Shown here in pieces: positions 22,003-35,000 of a stretch of DNA of 64,000 bases. The notes beneath the pieces are model-generated. The model saw nothing but the letters and a program-made list of their open reading frames with translations, did no database searches and had not been told where the DNA came from. Source of the DNA: Protopterus annectens. Its lineage: Eukaryota; Chordata; Ceratodontiformes; Protopteridae. Made by a program: the position numbers and the translations under genes. The stretch lies in contig NC_056729.1 of the NCBI RefSeq assembly GCF_019279795.1, positions 1,861,407,555-1,861,471,554 of the forward strand, given 5' to 3'. How positions within the stretch are numbered: position 1 is the first letter of the stretch; each line of letters begins with the position of its first letter.

Positions 22003-25000
22003 AGGTTCATAGGTAGGTACTAGGCTATTGGCCTGGGGGCCTGTATAAGCCTAGCCAAAAAAGTTCCCCTGGCTTTTGCCTCCCAAGAAAGTTATTTTCC
22101 CCGCGCCCCTGTCTAGCAGAGCTGCAGAAGTGATCCCTGGGGTGAATTTCATATTTTCCATTCAATTGTCGAGATTTTTCTTAAAAAGAGCTAATGAGGA
22201 GCTTTGCTTGACATGAATGGGTAGTCTGTTCCAGAGCATGGGAAGTCTCTGGGACAGGAATCTATCCTTCCAGCATGTTCTGTTTATTGTAGTGGCAAGG
22301 TTTTGGTCTCTGGAGCGTGTGGCTCAGAGGGAATGGGGTTTCTTTAAGTGTAGTATGTCCAACAGATCTGGGTTTGACATGGCTTTGTATGTTAGGCAGA
22401 GGTCACCTCTGAGTAGTTGATAAGTGACAGAACAGAGCTGGAGTTTTTTGAGACAGTCTGCATATGGCAACTATTTGAGGCTGGTAATCCTCTTAGTGAG
22501 GTATTTCTGTGGCCTTTCTAGTTGTTGTAGATGTCTTGCGAGGTACATGCCAAACGGGCCGTTGTACTATATAATGGGTCTGATGAGAGATGAGTAGAGA
22601 GGAACAATGACCTCTTTTTTTCTGGAGGTGAACCCCTTTGTGATGAGGTGTGCCACGTAGAAGGATTTCCTGACTACTGTGGCGATGTGATTATCAAAGG
22701 AGAGACTACTGTCCATCTGTGTCCCAAGGTCTCTCATCACACTTTTGGTGATTAGTAGGCTACCGCCTATGTGGTAGTTCATGGGTACAGTGTTTTTCCC
22801 AAAGGGGATGACAGTGCACTTCTTGCCGTTGAGTATGAGGCCATGACTTTGACACCAAGCATCAGTCTCGGTGAGGCCCCTTTGTAGAATGTCCACATCA
22901 TTAAGCGATTCTGTTATAGCACCTAGTTTGCAGTCATCTGTAAACTTCATTAGCCAAAGACCTTCTGTATTGGCCTGGATGTCTGAGAAGTAGATGCCAA
23001 ACAGGAGAGGACCCAGGACTGAGCTCTGTGGTACACCACTTGTCATTAGTCTGAAGTTGGATTTGCAGTCGGCTACTTTCACTGTGTGGGTTCTGTCAGT
23101 GAGCCAGTTGGCCACCCATCTTGTGACATAGGGATTTATGCCCAGTCTAGTTAATTTATCTATAATTCTGGAGTGGGGATGGTGTCGAAAGCCTTGGCGA
23201 GCTCAAGATAGGCTGCGTTCACCACCTTACCCTTGTTCACGGCTCTGGTGACTGCTTCAAAGAAGTCAGTCAGGTTTAGGAGACATGATCTACCTTTTAC
23301 AAACCCAAATTGAGTGGGGTCCAGAGTTTGGAGGTTACTGTCCTTGTTTATAAGTTCCAAGATGATACGTTCCATGGCTTTGCAGACCAGGCTCATCAGG
23401 CTAATGGGGCGGTAGTTCCCGGGGTCCGTGGTAGCGTCCCCTTTGTGGAGTGGGATAACCGTCGATGTGCGCCATTCAGTATGCACATAGCCTGAAGTGA
23501 GGCTATGATTGAACATAGTACTTAGGTGGGATACCAGTTCGTTGTGTAGTTCATGCAGAACGCAGCCTGGGATGTTGTCAGGTCACATGGATCAGCTAAA
23601 TCCACAGAAACAAACCACCACTTAGAAATATAAAATGATTGCAAGCTTTATTCCAAAGATAAAACTGTGTTAAAAGGTTAGTGCTTTCGTTTAAATAAAT
23701 GTTAAACTTCTTCAAACATCATTTTTAAATTTTTTTTTTTTTGATTGAGAGGACTAAAGGATTTGTATTTAAAATGGGAAAATTTAAAAATGATGTCTGA
23801 AGAAGTTTAACATTTAGTTAAATGAAAGCGCTAACCTTTTAACACAGTTTTATCTTTGGAATAAAGGTTGCGATCATTTTATATTTCTAAGTGGTGGTTC
23901 GTCTCTGTGGATTTAGCTGATACGTTGCCTTCCTTTTTTGTTTTTGCAAGGTCACATGGATGCTGTGTTCTTGGCTTTGGAAAGTGTGGTCTTTACTTGT
24001 GCAGCCCTGATTTCAGGGGCTTTGCATTATTCTGGTATAATGATGGGCCCTTTTTGGGGTGAGGGGGGTGAAGTTTGTACTGAACCTATCTGCCAGGATG
24101 TTGGCAATATCAGTTGGTTCTGTATATCTAGTGCCATTGTGCTGTAGCTCAAAGCAGATCTGAGTGTTGCCATTGAGATTCTTGACATAGCTGTAGAATG
24201 CTTTGTGGTTGTCTTTAGAATCAGTGGCGATTTTGTTTTTGTAACTAGCTTTGGAGGATTTTGAGGGATCTCAGCCTCTTACTGCGGCTGACCAGGGAGT
24301 TCCTGCAATCAGGGAATTTTACTCTTTTTTGCAACAACTTCTTCCTTCTGTTGTAGAGTTTGTTTATGGCAGGGGGCCACCAGATTGGCTTCCTTTTTTT
24401 GAGGATAGCATCTTGGTTCTGTTGGGGATAACACGATCCATGCACTCATGTATGTGCTTATACAGTGCATTTGTATAGGATACAGCAGTTGTACCTCTAT
24501 TTTGCATCTGTATGGGTGTCGTGAAGCTTGCCACTTCTGTCTTAAGAAGCATGAAGTTGGCTTTGGAGAAGTATTTTACGGTGGTTTCCTTAACTGGGGT
24601 GGGAGCGGGATATTGATGTCTAGGGTGATTAGCTTGTGATCAGATCTGACCAGCGAGAAGTTGACCTCTGGCATGGAACATTAGTTGCCCATATTGGTAA
24701 TGACCAGGTCCAGGATATTGCTGCCCCTGGTGGGGGCATTGGAATTTATGAATTCCACAAAGCATTGAGCAAATGAGTTAGTACATGAATAGTTTTCCCA
24801 GTTGATGGTGGGGTCGTTGAAATCGCCCATTATTAGGGCATTGGGCTGTACCTTAATATTACCCAATATATCCAGAAACATGGAGGGGTATCTTGGGGCA
24901 TGGCAGGGGATCTGTAACAAGCTACAACCTGGATTGCTGTCTTGCCCAGTGTTAGTTGCACTTGGATAATTTCGGATGCATTATGTTGAGCAACTAGCCT

Positions 25001-25420
25001 GGAGGTGTGCATATCCTTAATGAATATGGACATGCCTCCTCCTTCAGTGTTTCGGTCCAGGTTAGGTGGCCGAAAGGTATGGTATGAGTTATAGCCTGGT
25101 AATGCAGGGCTGCTCTCTGGAGCCTTGAACCAGGTCTCCATCACTGCACAGATGTTGATGTTCTCCATTTTAAGGAGTGTCTCGAGTGAGTGCATTTTGA
25201 GGTTTAGACTTCTAGCATTGAGTATTATTACCCTCAGATTTGGCTTGCTTATACCTGCTATGGTGGTGAGTTTGTCATTTGAACCTTGCCTAAAAAAAGG
25301 CACTATTGGGGTGGCAAGAGCCTTAGCTAGTATCCGGAATCCCAGGGGAGATAGGTGCAGGCCATCTTTTGCAAAGCATCATGGTCTGTCGATCATGTCA
25401 ACCCAGACAGACAGACACTA
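22003..25420 (-). mobile_element. CR1-type LINE on the minus strand (copy 2, longest version)
   Basis: From 5' (25420) to 3' (22003) on the minus strand it encodes the end of an ORF1 esterase (AKDGLHLSPLGFRILAKAL, 25310-25370), read directly into an endonuclease domain (LRVIILNARSLNLKMHSLET, AVMETWF, MGDFNDPTINWENY at 24681-25300), a linker and the RT (23516-22567, with the FTDD active-site block). The 3' UTR ends at 22003. It is 5'-truncated within ORF1, carries several frameshifts, and is interrupted by the 356-bp insert at 23593-23948. Confidence 0.9.
23593..23948. mobile_element. Inverted pair of Penelope-like LTRs with hammerhead-like cores (copy 2)
   Basis: Twin of 12704-13059 with the same 13-bp target duplication AGGTCACATGGAT (23580-23592, 23949-23961). 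Plus-strand core: CTGAAGA at 23797-23803 and GAAA at 23824-23827. Arms are about 23595-23722 and 23790-23919. Confidence 0.8.
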
Positions 25421-25960
25421 GATCCCCTTAGAATGACACCGGAAGCTTTTCTAGCAGTTCAGTTTCTGTCTTGAGCAGTATACTTTTCTGAAGGTAGGGC
25501 AGTTAGTGTGCCAAAGGTCAAAAATGATTAGAGACTTTCTCTGAAATGGGAAGCTGTGCATCGGTTTTGGCATGATTTGGTAGGTCTTGCCCTTCTACAG
25601 ACTCGGACAGGAATGTTCCTTTTCCACTCTGGATGCCAGGAGTCAGTTATGCCTTACATTTTGTGTCTTGGGCATTTTGGGATTTGCACAAATAAAACAG
25701 ATGATGATACTGAGGTGGTCCTTTCTTCTGAGGTAATATGGAATTACTAAGGCTGTTAGAAAGCATAATTGTACGTGGTATCTATGTTCTGTGAACCTCC
25801 ACGGTGTTGGTGCAGGTGCCTTGTATTTACTGAATAATACAGCAGCGTAATCTGTGGCAAACTGAATGATATAGCCTGTTGGAAGTTACGTCTCTAGATT
25901 TTTTTAAGTACTTCATCTCTCAAGATAATTTTAAGAATTTTATCATTTATTTATTCATAA

Positions 25961-26075
25961 GAGGTGTTTGGTTAGTTGACTTGCTCAGAGTCACACAGGC
26001 AGTAGACACTGAGGTAATCAAAGTTTGCACCATTGGACCACAGGAAACAACTCCTTAATCTCTAAGTCAACTGCC
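25961..26075 (+). mobile_element. MIR/CORE-SINE-like fragment
   Basis: The stretch TTGACTTGCTCAGAGTCACA followed by CAGGCAGTAG, AGTTTGCACC and a C-rich end (AACAACTCCTTAATCTCTAA) parallels the MIR core GTGACTTGCCCAAGGTCACA and its downstream GGATTTGAACCC. It is diverged and truncated. By-eye similarity only. Confidence 0.45.
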
Positions 26076-26996
26076 AGACACAAGTTTTATTACAAAATAT
26101 TGCAAAGGGGGACTGCATTTTGCCATTGACGTTATGGGCTCTCCCTTCCTCAGTCAGTATGTTTGTTCAGCAATTTAATGTGTACATTATAAATGGCACC
26201 ACTTTCCTTCCTTGCTCTTAGGCTGTCCAGTAACCCACAGTTCATTTCTATCAGCTGTATGCTTTGTCATGTACTTTTAATTCAGTTCTGTTCCAAGCCT
26301 GAAGTCTGTTTATCTGATGGGTCTGATCAGCCATGGCAGCCTGCAGTTTCTTGTGTACTTTATTTACAGAGTTCTGATCCAGTACTGTTAGTTGTTTATA
26401 ATAAGCCACACTTCATTGTATTAGTGTTTTGGTATCTTGCAGTACCGCTTGTAACAGGGAAGTGAGAGATTCCAGAGAAGATTGTTCATTATTGGAGTCA
26501 CATCTTGTAATGTGAAATTCAGCATATTGGCCATGTGTTTACTTACGACAAACTCAAAAATGAAGTGCCTGTTATGGATCCTTGAAATGTTAAACACTGC
26601 TGTGTGTTCATTTTTATTTTTGTAAACATTATGTTCTAAGAGGAGATTTAAAACTGAGAATAGCTGAAACTGTACCTTTTAATAACTCTTATTAGTTCTG
26701 TATCTGGACAAAAGCATTTCTTCAGATTCACCAGAAACAACTTAGTTTAGAGTTAAACTTGTTAAAAGCACAAGCTCAAATTATTTCTTGTTGCTCGATT
26801 ATGTGAGGTGATCTTTGAAGGTGGCACTTGAGGGCCTTGGACTTTATACATTTATATGCTTGACATGTTCCCTGGTCAGCATGTATATATGTAAGTTAAG
26901 ATGTTCACAATTATCGTAGTATGTGACAGTGGTCTTAACAAGAACAAAACCGTCTTGTATAAAACTACTGGAGCCTTTTCAGTTTGTGTGCATCAC

Positions 26997-27144
26997 TCAG
27001 GGTGTGTGTGTGTGTGTGCGTGTTTGCGTATGTGTGTGTGTGTGTTTGCGTATGTGTGTGTTGTGTGTTTGCGTGTGTGTGTGTTGTGTGTTTGCGTGTG
27101 TGTGTGTGTTTGCATGTGTGCATGTGTTTGCGTGTGTGTGTGTT

Positions 27145-27205
<61 letters not shown>

Positions 27206-27206
27206 T
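26997..27206 (+). repeat. TG-rich compound microsatellite
   Basis: About 210 bp of (TG)n interspersed with TTTGCG steps (GTGTGTTTGCG repeated about eight times), ending in an uninterrupted (GT) run of about 50 bp. Long open frames across it are only alternating Cys/Val codons and are not genes. Confidence 0.97.
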
Positions 27207-27715
27207 CATCATTCTAAGGTCATCCTACAGGTTTGTACGAATGTATCATCTCTTTTCCCTAAACGTCATAAGATACTTGGTGCTTTCTTTCTGCATGATG
27301 CTACTTAGCAGAGTGTTGTGGTTTTTGTAGGTTATTGTCTGTCCTGCCTGTATTGTAGGTATTTTCTAATCTGGCTGTCTTTGTGTGGTCTGTTTCCTTT
27401 TAGGTTTTGTGAACATTAATAAACCATACTTTGTAATAAATGTATAAAACATCTAATCTGTTTATATATATGATATATCCAAAAATGTATCCATGATCAG
27501 AGTGTGCAGTTACTGTTAAGAGGCACTGTTTAACGGGATATTTTTTTACAAGAAAAAACAACATATATTTTTAACCTCTATAAAACATAACAGGTCTCCT
27601 TTTGTCAGCTTTATCAGTAAGCTTCACAGAATATGACTCAGCAGTGGTAGCCCTTTGTAAATTGCATCTGAAAATAAATGTCTTACTTAAATGTTACTGG
27701 TCTGTCTTCTTCCAG

Positions 27716-27853
27716 AGCCTTACTAGTGTGGCTGTAAACATTAAGCCATTGATTGTGGCATTGACTTGCCTTTTCCTACTTTTAATTTGTGTATGGTTGT
27801 TCCGGTCTAAAATTCAGTATCTTCTCATCGCTTTATGTAGAAGAACATTATAA
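27716..27853 (+). CDS. Candidate terminal coding exon with a transmembrane tail
   Basis: A good pyrimidine tract and acceptor (TCTGTCTTCTTCCAG) precede 45 codons ending in TAA at 27851-27853. The peptide has one hydrophobic helix (KPLIVALTCLFLLLICVWLF) followed by basic residues and a short amphipathic end (YLLIALCRRTL), as in a tail-anchored or single-pass membrane protein. ATTAAA immediately follows the stop. I do not recognise the protein, and no upstream exon was found. A chance open frame is quite possible. Confidence 0.22.
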   Translation, partial: SLTSVAVNIKPLIVALTCLFLLLICVWLFRSKIQYLLIALCRRTL

Positions 27854-28274
27854 ATTAAACTGTTTTGAATCCTGTTTTTGTTGTGGTCCATCACTTAGAA
27901 GTTATGTATTTACATGCTACATAAGGTCACGTGGTATAATGCAGCCTGCAGAATAAGCACTTTTAAAGAGTGAGAGCATCTGCATTTACTGCAATGAATT
28001 TTGTGAGTACCCGCAACAGATTTCACTACTGAAGTTGCTGTTAACTAGCAGCTGCCTAAGAAAGGTGGTTTGAAGTATAAATGAGCAAAAATTTCACTGT
28101 GATTGAAAATTCTTGGGTATATCTAGCTGATGTTTCTTGGAGTGGAGTATGAATAAACCCCAATGTAGAACCTCAGTAGTACATGCAGCAAGGTGCTATG
28201 GCCAAAAGAGGGGTGGGCCATTGTTATGGTGGTTAACCTTAGCATATGCTGATGGATGCTGGCTGTAAGAGAAT

Positions 28275-28730
28275 CTATCTGGTTAGAGAAAGAAGCCCTT
28301 CTTATGGTACTAGTGGTGGAGGTCTCTGGTTAAAGAACCCTTCCTTGCAGTACTGGTGGTGTGGGGTCTCTGGTTAAAGAATCCTTCCTTGCAGTACTAG
28401 TGGTGGAGGTCTCTGGTTAAGAAAGAAGTCTTTCTTACAGTAGTAGTGGTGGTGGGGTCTCTAGTTAAAGAATCCTTCCTTGCAGTACTAGCGGTGGTGG
28501 GGTCTCTGGTTAAAGAATCCTTTCTTGCAGTACAAGTAGTGGGGGTCTTAAAGAATCCTTCCTTGTAGTACTAGTAGTGGGGGTCACTGGTTAAAGAATC
28601 CTTCCTTGCAGTACTAGTGTTGGGGTCTCTGGACTAAAGAATCCTTCCTTGCAGTACTAGTGGTGGGGTTCTCTGGTTAAAGAATCCTTCCATCCTTGCG
28701 GTAGTAATGTTGGGGGGGTCTCTCTACTGG
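28275..28730 (+). repeat. Minisatellite, about 10 degenerate units of 45-50 bp
   Basis: Units follow the pattern CTCTGGTTAAAGAATCCTTC then CTTGCAGTACTAGTGGTGGGGT, with small length changes. The repeats are more diverged from each other than those of the neighbouring 82-bp array. Confidence 0.9.
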
Positions 28731-29025
28731 TGAAGTACTGTAATGCCAGGAAAGCAGCAGCTGCAGCAGTCACCAAAGCAAATGCCTGGGTGTAAGAGGA
28801 CTTTTCCAAGTTTATGGTGAATAACCCTCAGAAAACCTACTAGCTATGCAAAAACAAAAGTATCACAAGGGATTTGTAATCATGAGTATATACATATCCT
28901 CTCTCTCCAGATAACAATGCTAAAACCATGGAATATATTCTTTGATGGACTTCCTCAAAAATCAATAATGAAAACATAGCTGGTGGCAATAATATAGATT
29001 GGAAAATGGCAAACCACAATCTGAA
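28731..29025. other. Unassigned spacer between two tandem arrays
   Basis: About 300 bp without a recognisable gene. The plus strand reads NARKAAAAAVTKANAWV near 28750-28800, then stops. This may be a decayed repeat, but I cannot place it. Confidence 0.4.
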
Positions 29026-32000
29026 AATCTAGCCAGTAATATACATCTGTGCAAGTTTACCCATCTTATAACCACACCAACTGGATATCACAAAGGCACA
29101 ATTAGAAAAGTCAGCCAATAATATACACCTATACAAGTTCGCCCATCTTATACCTACACCAGGTGGATATCACAAAGGCACAATTAGACAATCCAGCCAA
29201 TAATATACACCTATACAAGTTCACCCATCTTATACCTACACCAGGTGGATATCACAAAGGCACAATTAGACAATCCAGCCAATAATATACACCTATACAA
29301 GTTCGCCCATCTTATACCTACACCAGGTGGATGTCACAAAGGCACAATTAGACAATCCAGCCAATAATATACACCTATACAAGTTAAGCCCATCTTATAC
29401 CTACACCAGGTGGATATCACAAAGGCACAATTAGACAATCCAGCCAATAATATACACCTATACAAGTTCGCCCATCTTATACCTACACCAGGTGGATGTC
29501 ACAAAGGCACAATTAGACAATCCAGCCAATAATATACACCTATACAAGTTCGCCCATCTTATACCTACACCAGGTGGATATCACAAAGGCACAATTAGAC
29601 AATCCAGCCAATAATATACACCTATACAAGTTCACCATCTTATACCTACACCAGGTGGATATCACAAAGACACAATTAGACAATCCAGCCAATAATATAC
29701 ATCTATACAAGTTAAGCCCATCTTATACCTACACCAGGTGGATATCACAAAGACACAATTAGACAATCCAGCCAATAATATACACCTATACAAGTTCACC
29801 CATCTTATACCTACACCAGGTGGATATCACAAAGGCACAATTAGACAATCCAGCCAATAATATACATCTATACAAGTTCGCCCATCTTATACCTACACCA
29901 GGTGGATATCACAAAGGCACAATTAGACAATCCAGCCAATAATATACACCTATACAAGTTCGCCCATCTTATACCTACACCAGGTGGATATCACAAAGGC
30001 ACAATTAGACAATCCAGCCAATAATATACATCTATACAAGTTCACATCTCTTATACCTACACCAGGTGGATATCACAAAGGCACAATTAGACAATCCAGC
30101 CAATAATATACACCTATACAAGTTCACCCATCTTATACCTACACCAGGTGGATATCACAAAGACACAATTAGACAATCCAGCCAATAATATACACCTATA
30201 CAAGTTCACCCATCTTATACCTACACCAGGTGGATATCACAAAGGCACAATTAGACAATCCAGCCAATAATATACACCTATACAAGTTCACCATCTTATA
30301 CCTACACCAGGTGGATATCACAAAGACACAGTTAGATAGTCCAACCAGTAATGTACATCTAGACAAGTTAGCCCATCTTATACCTACACCAGGTGGATAT
30401 CACAAAGGCACAATTAGACAATCCAGCCAATAATATACACCTATACAAGTTCACCCATCTTATACCTACACCAGGTGGATATCACAAAGGCACAATTAGA
30501 CAATCCAGCCAATAATATACACCTATACAAGTTCGCCCATCTTATACCTACACCAGGTGGATGTCACAAAGGCACAATTAGACAATCCAGCCAATAATAT
30601 ACATCTATACAAGTTCGCCCATCTTATACCTACACCAGGTGGATATCACAAAGGCACAATTAGACAATCCAGCCAATAATATACACCTATACAAGTTCGC
30701 CCATCTTATACCTACACCAGGTGGATATCACAAAGGCACAATTAGACAATCCAGCCAATAATATACACCTATACAAGTTCGCCCATCTTATACCTACACC
30801 AGGTGGATATCACAAAGGCACAATTAGACAATCCAGCCAATAATATACACCTATACAAGTTCGCCCATCTTATACCTACACCAGGTGGATATCACAAAGA
30901 CACAATTAGACAATCCAGCCAATAATATACATCTATACAAGTTCGCCCATCTTATACCTACACCAGGTGGATATCACAAAGACACAATTAGACAATCCAG
31001 CCAATAATATACACCTATACAAGTTCACCCATCTTATACCTACACCAGGTGGATATCACAAAGGCACAATTAGACAATCCAGCCAATAATATACATCTAT
31101 ACAAGTTCGCCCATCTTATACCTACACCAGGTGGATATCACAAAGGCACAATTAGACAATCCAGCCAATAATATACACCTATACAAGTTCGCCCATCTTA
31201 TACCTACACCAGGTGGATATCACAAAGGCACAATTAGACAATCCAGCCAATAATATACATCTATACAAGTTCGCCCATCTTATACCTACACCAGGTGGAT
31301 ATCACAAAGGCACAATTAGACAATCCAGCCAATAATATACATCTATACAAGTTCACCCATCTTATACCTACACCAGGTGGATATCACAAAGGCACAATTA
31401 GACAATCCAGCCAATAATATACACCTATACAAGTTCGCCCATCTTATATCTACACCAGGTGGATGTCACAAAGACACAATTAGACAATCCAGCCAATAAT
31501 ATACACCTATACAAGTTCACCCATCTTATACCTACACCAGGTGGATATCACAAAGGCACAATTAGACAATCCAGCCAATAATATACACCTATACAAGTTC
31601 GCCCATCTTATACCTACACCAGGTGGATATCACAAAGGCACAATTAGACAATCCAGCCAATAATATACATCTATACAAGTTCACCCATCTTATACCTACA
31701 CCAGGTGGATATCACAAAGGCACAATTAGACAATCCAGCCAATAATATACACCTATACAAGTTCACCCATCTTATACCTACACCAGGTGGATATCACAAA
31801 GGCACAATTAGACAATCCAGCCAATAATATACACCTATACAAGTTCGCCCATCTTATACCTACACCAGGTGGATATCACAAAGGCACAATTAGACAATCC
31901 AGCCAATAATATACATCTATACAAGTTCGCCCATCTTATACCTACACCAACTGGATATCACAAAGGCACAATTAGAAAAGTCAGCCAATAATATACACCT

Positions 32001-35000
32001 ATACAAGTTCGCCCATCTTATACCTACACCAGGTGGATATCACAAAGGCACAATTAGACAATCCAGCCAATAATATACACCTATACAAGTTAAGCCCATC
32101 TTATACCTACACCAGGTGGATATCACAAAGGCACAATTAGACAATCCAGCCAATAATATACATCTATACAAGTTCGCCCATCTTATACCTACACCAGGTG
32201 GATATCACAAAGGCACAATTAGACAATCCAGCCAATAATATACACCTATACAAGTTTGCCCATCTTATACCTACACCAGGTGGATATCACAAAGGCACAA
32301 TTAGACAATCCAGCCAATAATATACACCTATACAAGTTCGCCCATCTTATACCTACACCAGGTGGATATCACAAAGGCACAATTAGACAATCCAGCCAAT
32401 AATATACACCTATACAAGTTCACCCATCTTATACCTACACCAGGTGGATATCACAAAGGCACAATTAGACAATCCAGCCAATAATATACACCTATACAAG
32501 TTAAGCCCATCTTATACCTACACCAGGTGGATATCACAAAGGCACAATTAGACAATCCAGCCAATAATATACATCTATACAAGTTCACCCATCTTATACC
32601 TACACCAGGTGGATATCACAAAGGCACAATTAGACAATCCAGCCAATAATATACACCTATACAAGTTTGCCCATCTTATACCTACACCAGGTGGATATCA
32701 CAAAGGCACAATTAGACAATCCAGCCAATAATATACATCTATACAAGTTAAGCCCATCTTATACCTACACCAGGTGGATATCACAAAGGCACAATTAGAC
32801 AATCCAGCCAATAATATACACCTATACAAGTTCGCCCATCTTATACCTACACCAGGTGGATATCACAAAGGCACAATTAGACAATCCAGCCAATAATATA
32901 CACCTATACAAGTTCGCCCATCTTATACCTACACCAGGTGGATATCACAAAGGCACAATTAGACAATCCAGCCAATAATATACACCTATACAAGTTCGCC
33001 CATCTTATACCTACACCAGGTGGATATCACAAAGGCACAATTAGACAATCCAGCCAATAATATACACCTATACAAGTTCGCCCATCTTATACCTACACCA
33101 GGTGGATATCACAAAGGCACAATTAGACAATCCAGCCAATAATATACACCTATACAAGTTCGCCCATCTTATACCTACACCAGGTGGATATCACAAAGGC
33201 ACAATTAGACAATCCAGCCAATAATATACACCTATACAAGTTCGCCCATCTTATACCTACACCAGGTGGATATCACAAAGGCACAATTAGACAATCCAGC
33301 CAATAATATACACCTATACAAGTTCAGCCCATCTTATACCTACACCAGGTGGATATCACAAAGGCACAATTAGACAATCCAGCCAATAATATACACCTAT
33401 ACAAGTTCGCCCATCTTATACCTACACCAGGTGGATATCACAAAGGCACAATTAGACAATCCAGCCAATAATATACACCTATACAAGTTCGCCCATCTTA
33501 TACCTACACCAGGTGGATATCACAAAGGCACAATTAGACAATCCAGCCAATAATATACACCTATACAAGTTCGCCCATCTTATACCTACACCAGGTGGAT
33601 ATCACAAAGGCACAATTAGACAATCCAGCCAATAATATACACCTATACAAGTTAGCCCATCTTATACCTACACCAGGTGGATATCACAAAGGCACAATTA
33701 GACAATCCAGCCAATAATATACACCTATACAAGTTCGCCCATCTTATACCTACACCAGGTGGATATCACAAAGGCACAATTAGACAATCCAGCCAATAAT
33801 ATACACCTATACAAGTTCGCCCATCTTATACCTACACCAGGTGGATATCACAAAGGCACAATTAGACAATCCAGCCAATAATATACACCTATACAAGTTC
33901 ACCCATCTTATACCTACACCAGGTGGATATCACAAAGGCACAATTAGACAATCCAGCCAATAATATACACCTATACAAGTTCGCCCATCTTATACCTACA
34001 CCAGGTGGATATCACAAAGGCACAATTAGACAATCCAGCCAATAATATACATCTATACAAGTTCAGCCCATCTTATACCTACACCAGGTGGATATCACAA
34101 AGGCACAATTAGACAATCCAGCCAATAATATACACCTATACAAGTTCACCCATCTTATACCTACACCAGGTGGATATCACAAAGGCACAATTAGACAATC
34201 CAGCCAATAATATACACCTATACAAGTTCACCCATCTTATACCTACACCAGGTGGATATCACAAAGGCACAATTAGACAATCCAGCCAATAATATACACC
34301 TATACAAGTTAAGCCCATCTTATACCTACACCAGGTGGATATCACAAAGGCACAATTAGACAATCCAGCCAATAATATACACCTATACAAGTTCGCCCAT
34401 CTTATACCTACACCAGGTGGATATCACAAAGGCACAATTAGACAATCCAGCCAATAATATACACCTATACAAGTTCACCCATCTTATACCTACACCAGGT
34501 GGATATCACAAAGGCACAATTAGACAATCCAGCCAATAATATACACCTATACAAGTTCGCCCATCTTATACCTACACCAGGTGGATATCACAAAGGCACA
34601 ATTAGACAATCCAGCCAATAATATACACCTATACAAGTTCGCCCATCTTATACCTACACCAGGTGGATATCACAAAGGCACAATTAGACAATCCAGCCAA
34701 TAATATACACCTATACAAGTTAAGCCCATCTTATACCTACACCAGGTGGATATCACAAAGGCACAATTAGACAATCCAGCCAATAATATACACCTATACA
34801 AGTTCGCCCATCTTATACCTACACCAGGTGGATATCACAAAGGCACAATTAGACAATCCAGCCAATAATATACATCTATACAAGTTCACCCATCTTATAC
34901 CTACACCAGGTGGATATCACAAAGGCACAATTAGACAATCCAGCCAATAATATACATCTATACAAGTTAAGCCCATCTTATACCTACACCAGGTGGATAT

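Larger units (their letters stand above)
13363..24252. repeat. Tandem segmental duplication, copy 2 (about 10.9 kb)
   Basis: The part from 17142 to 24252 is directly visible as a second copy of 1-13362 without the DIRS insertion. The portion 13363-17141 has no partner inside the window. It is assigned to this copy because a simple tandem duplication requires copy 2 to start where copy 1 ends, and because the CR1 at 15000-20145 runs without interruption across 17142. Beyond 24252 the minus-strand CR1 continues uninterrupted to 25420, so this side keeps the ancestral flank. Confidence 0.85.
25421..28274. other. Largely feature-poor, probably single-copy DNA
   Basis: No LINE coding remnant was found. 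The stretch contains a short CAGACAGACAGACA run at the CR1 end, a MIR-like SINE, a TG-rich microsatellite and one candidate terminal exon, listed separately. AATAAA signals occur at about 27419-27443. It could be intron or intergenic DNA of an unseen gene. Confidence 0.5.

Noticed and set aside
26193-26465. 90-codon open frame in the feature-poor stretch
   Set aside because: There is no splice context, motif or codon pattern to support it, and the composition looks random.
26901-27330. Overlapping 135-codon Cys/Val-rich open frames
   Set aside because: They are translations of a (TG)n microsatellite.
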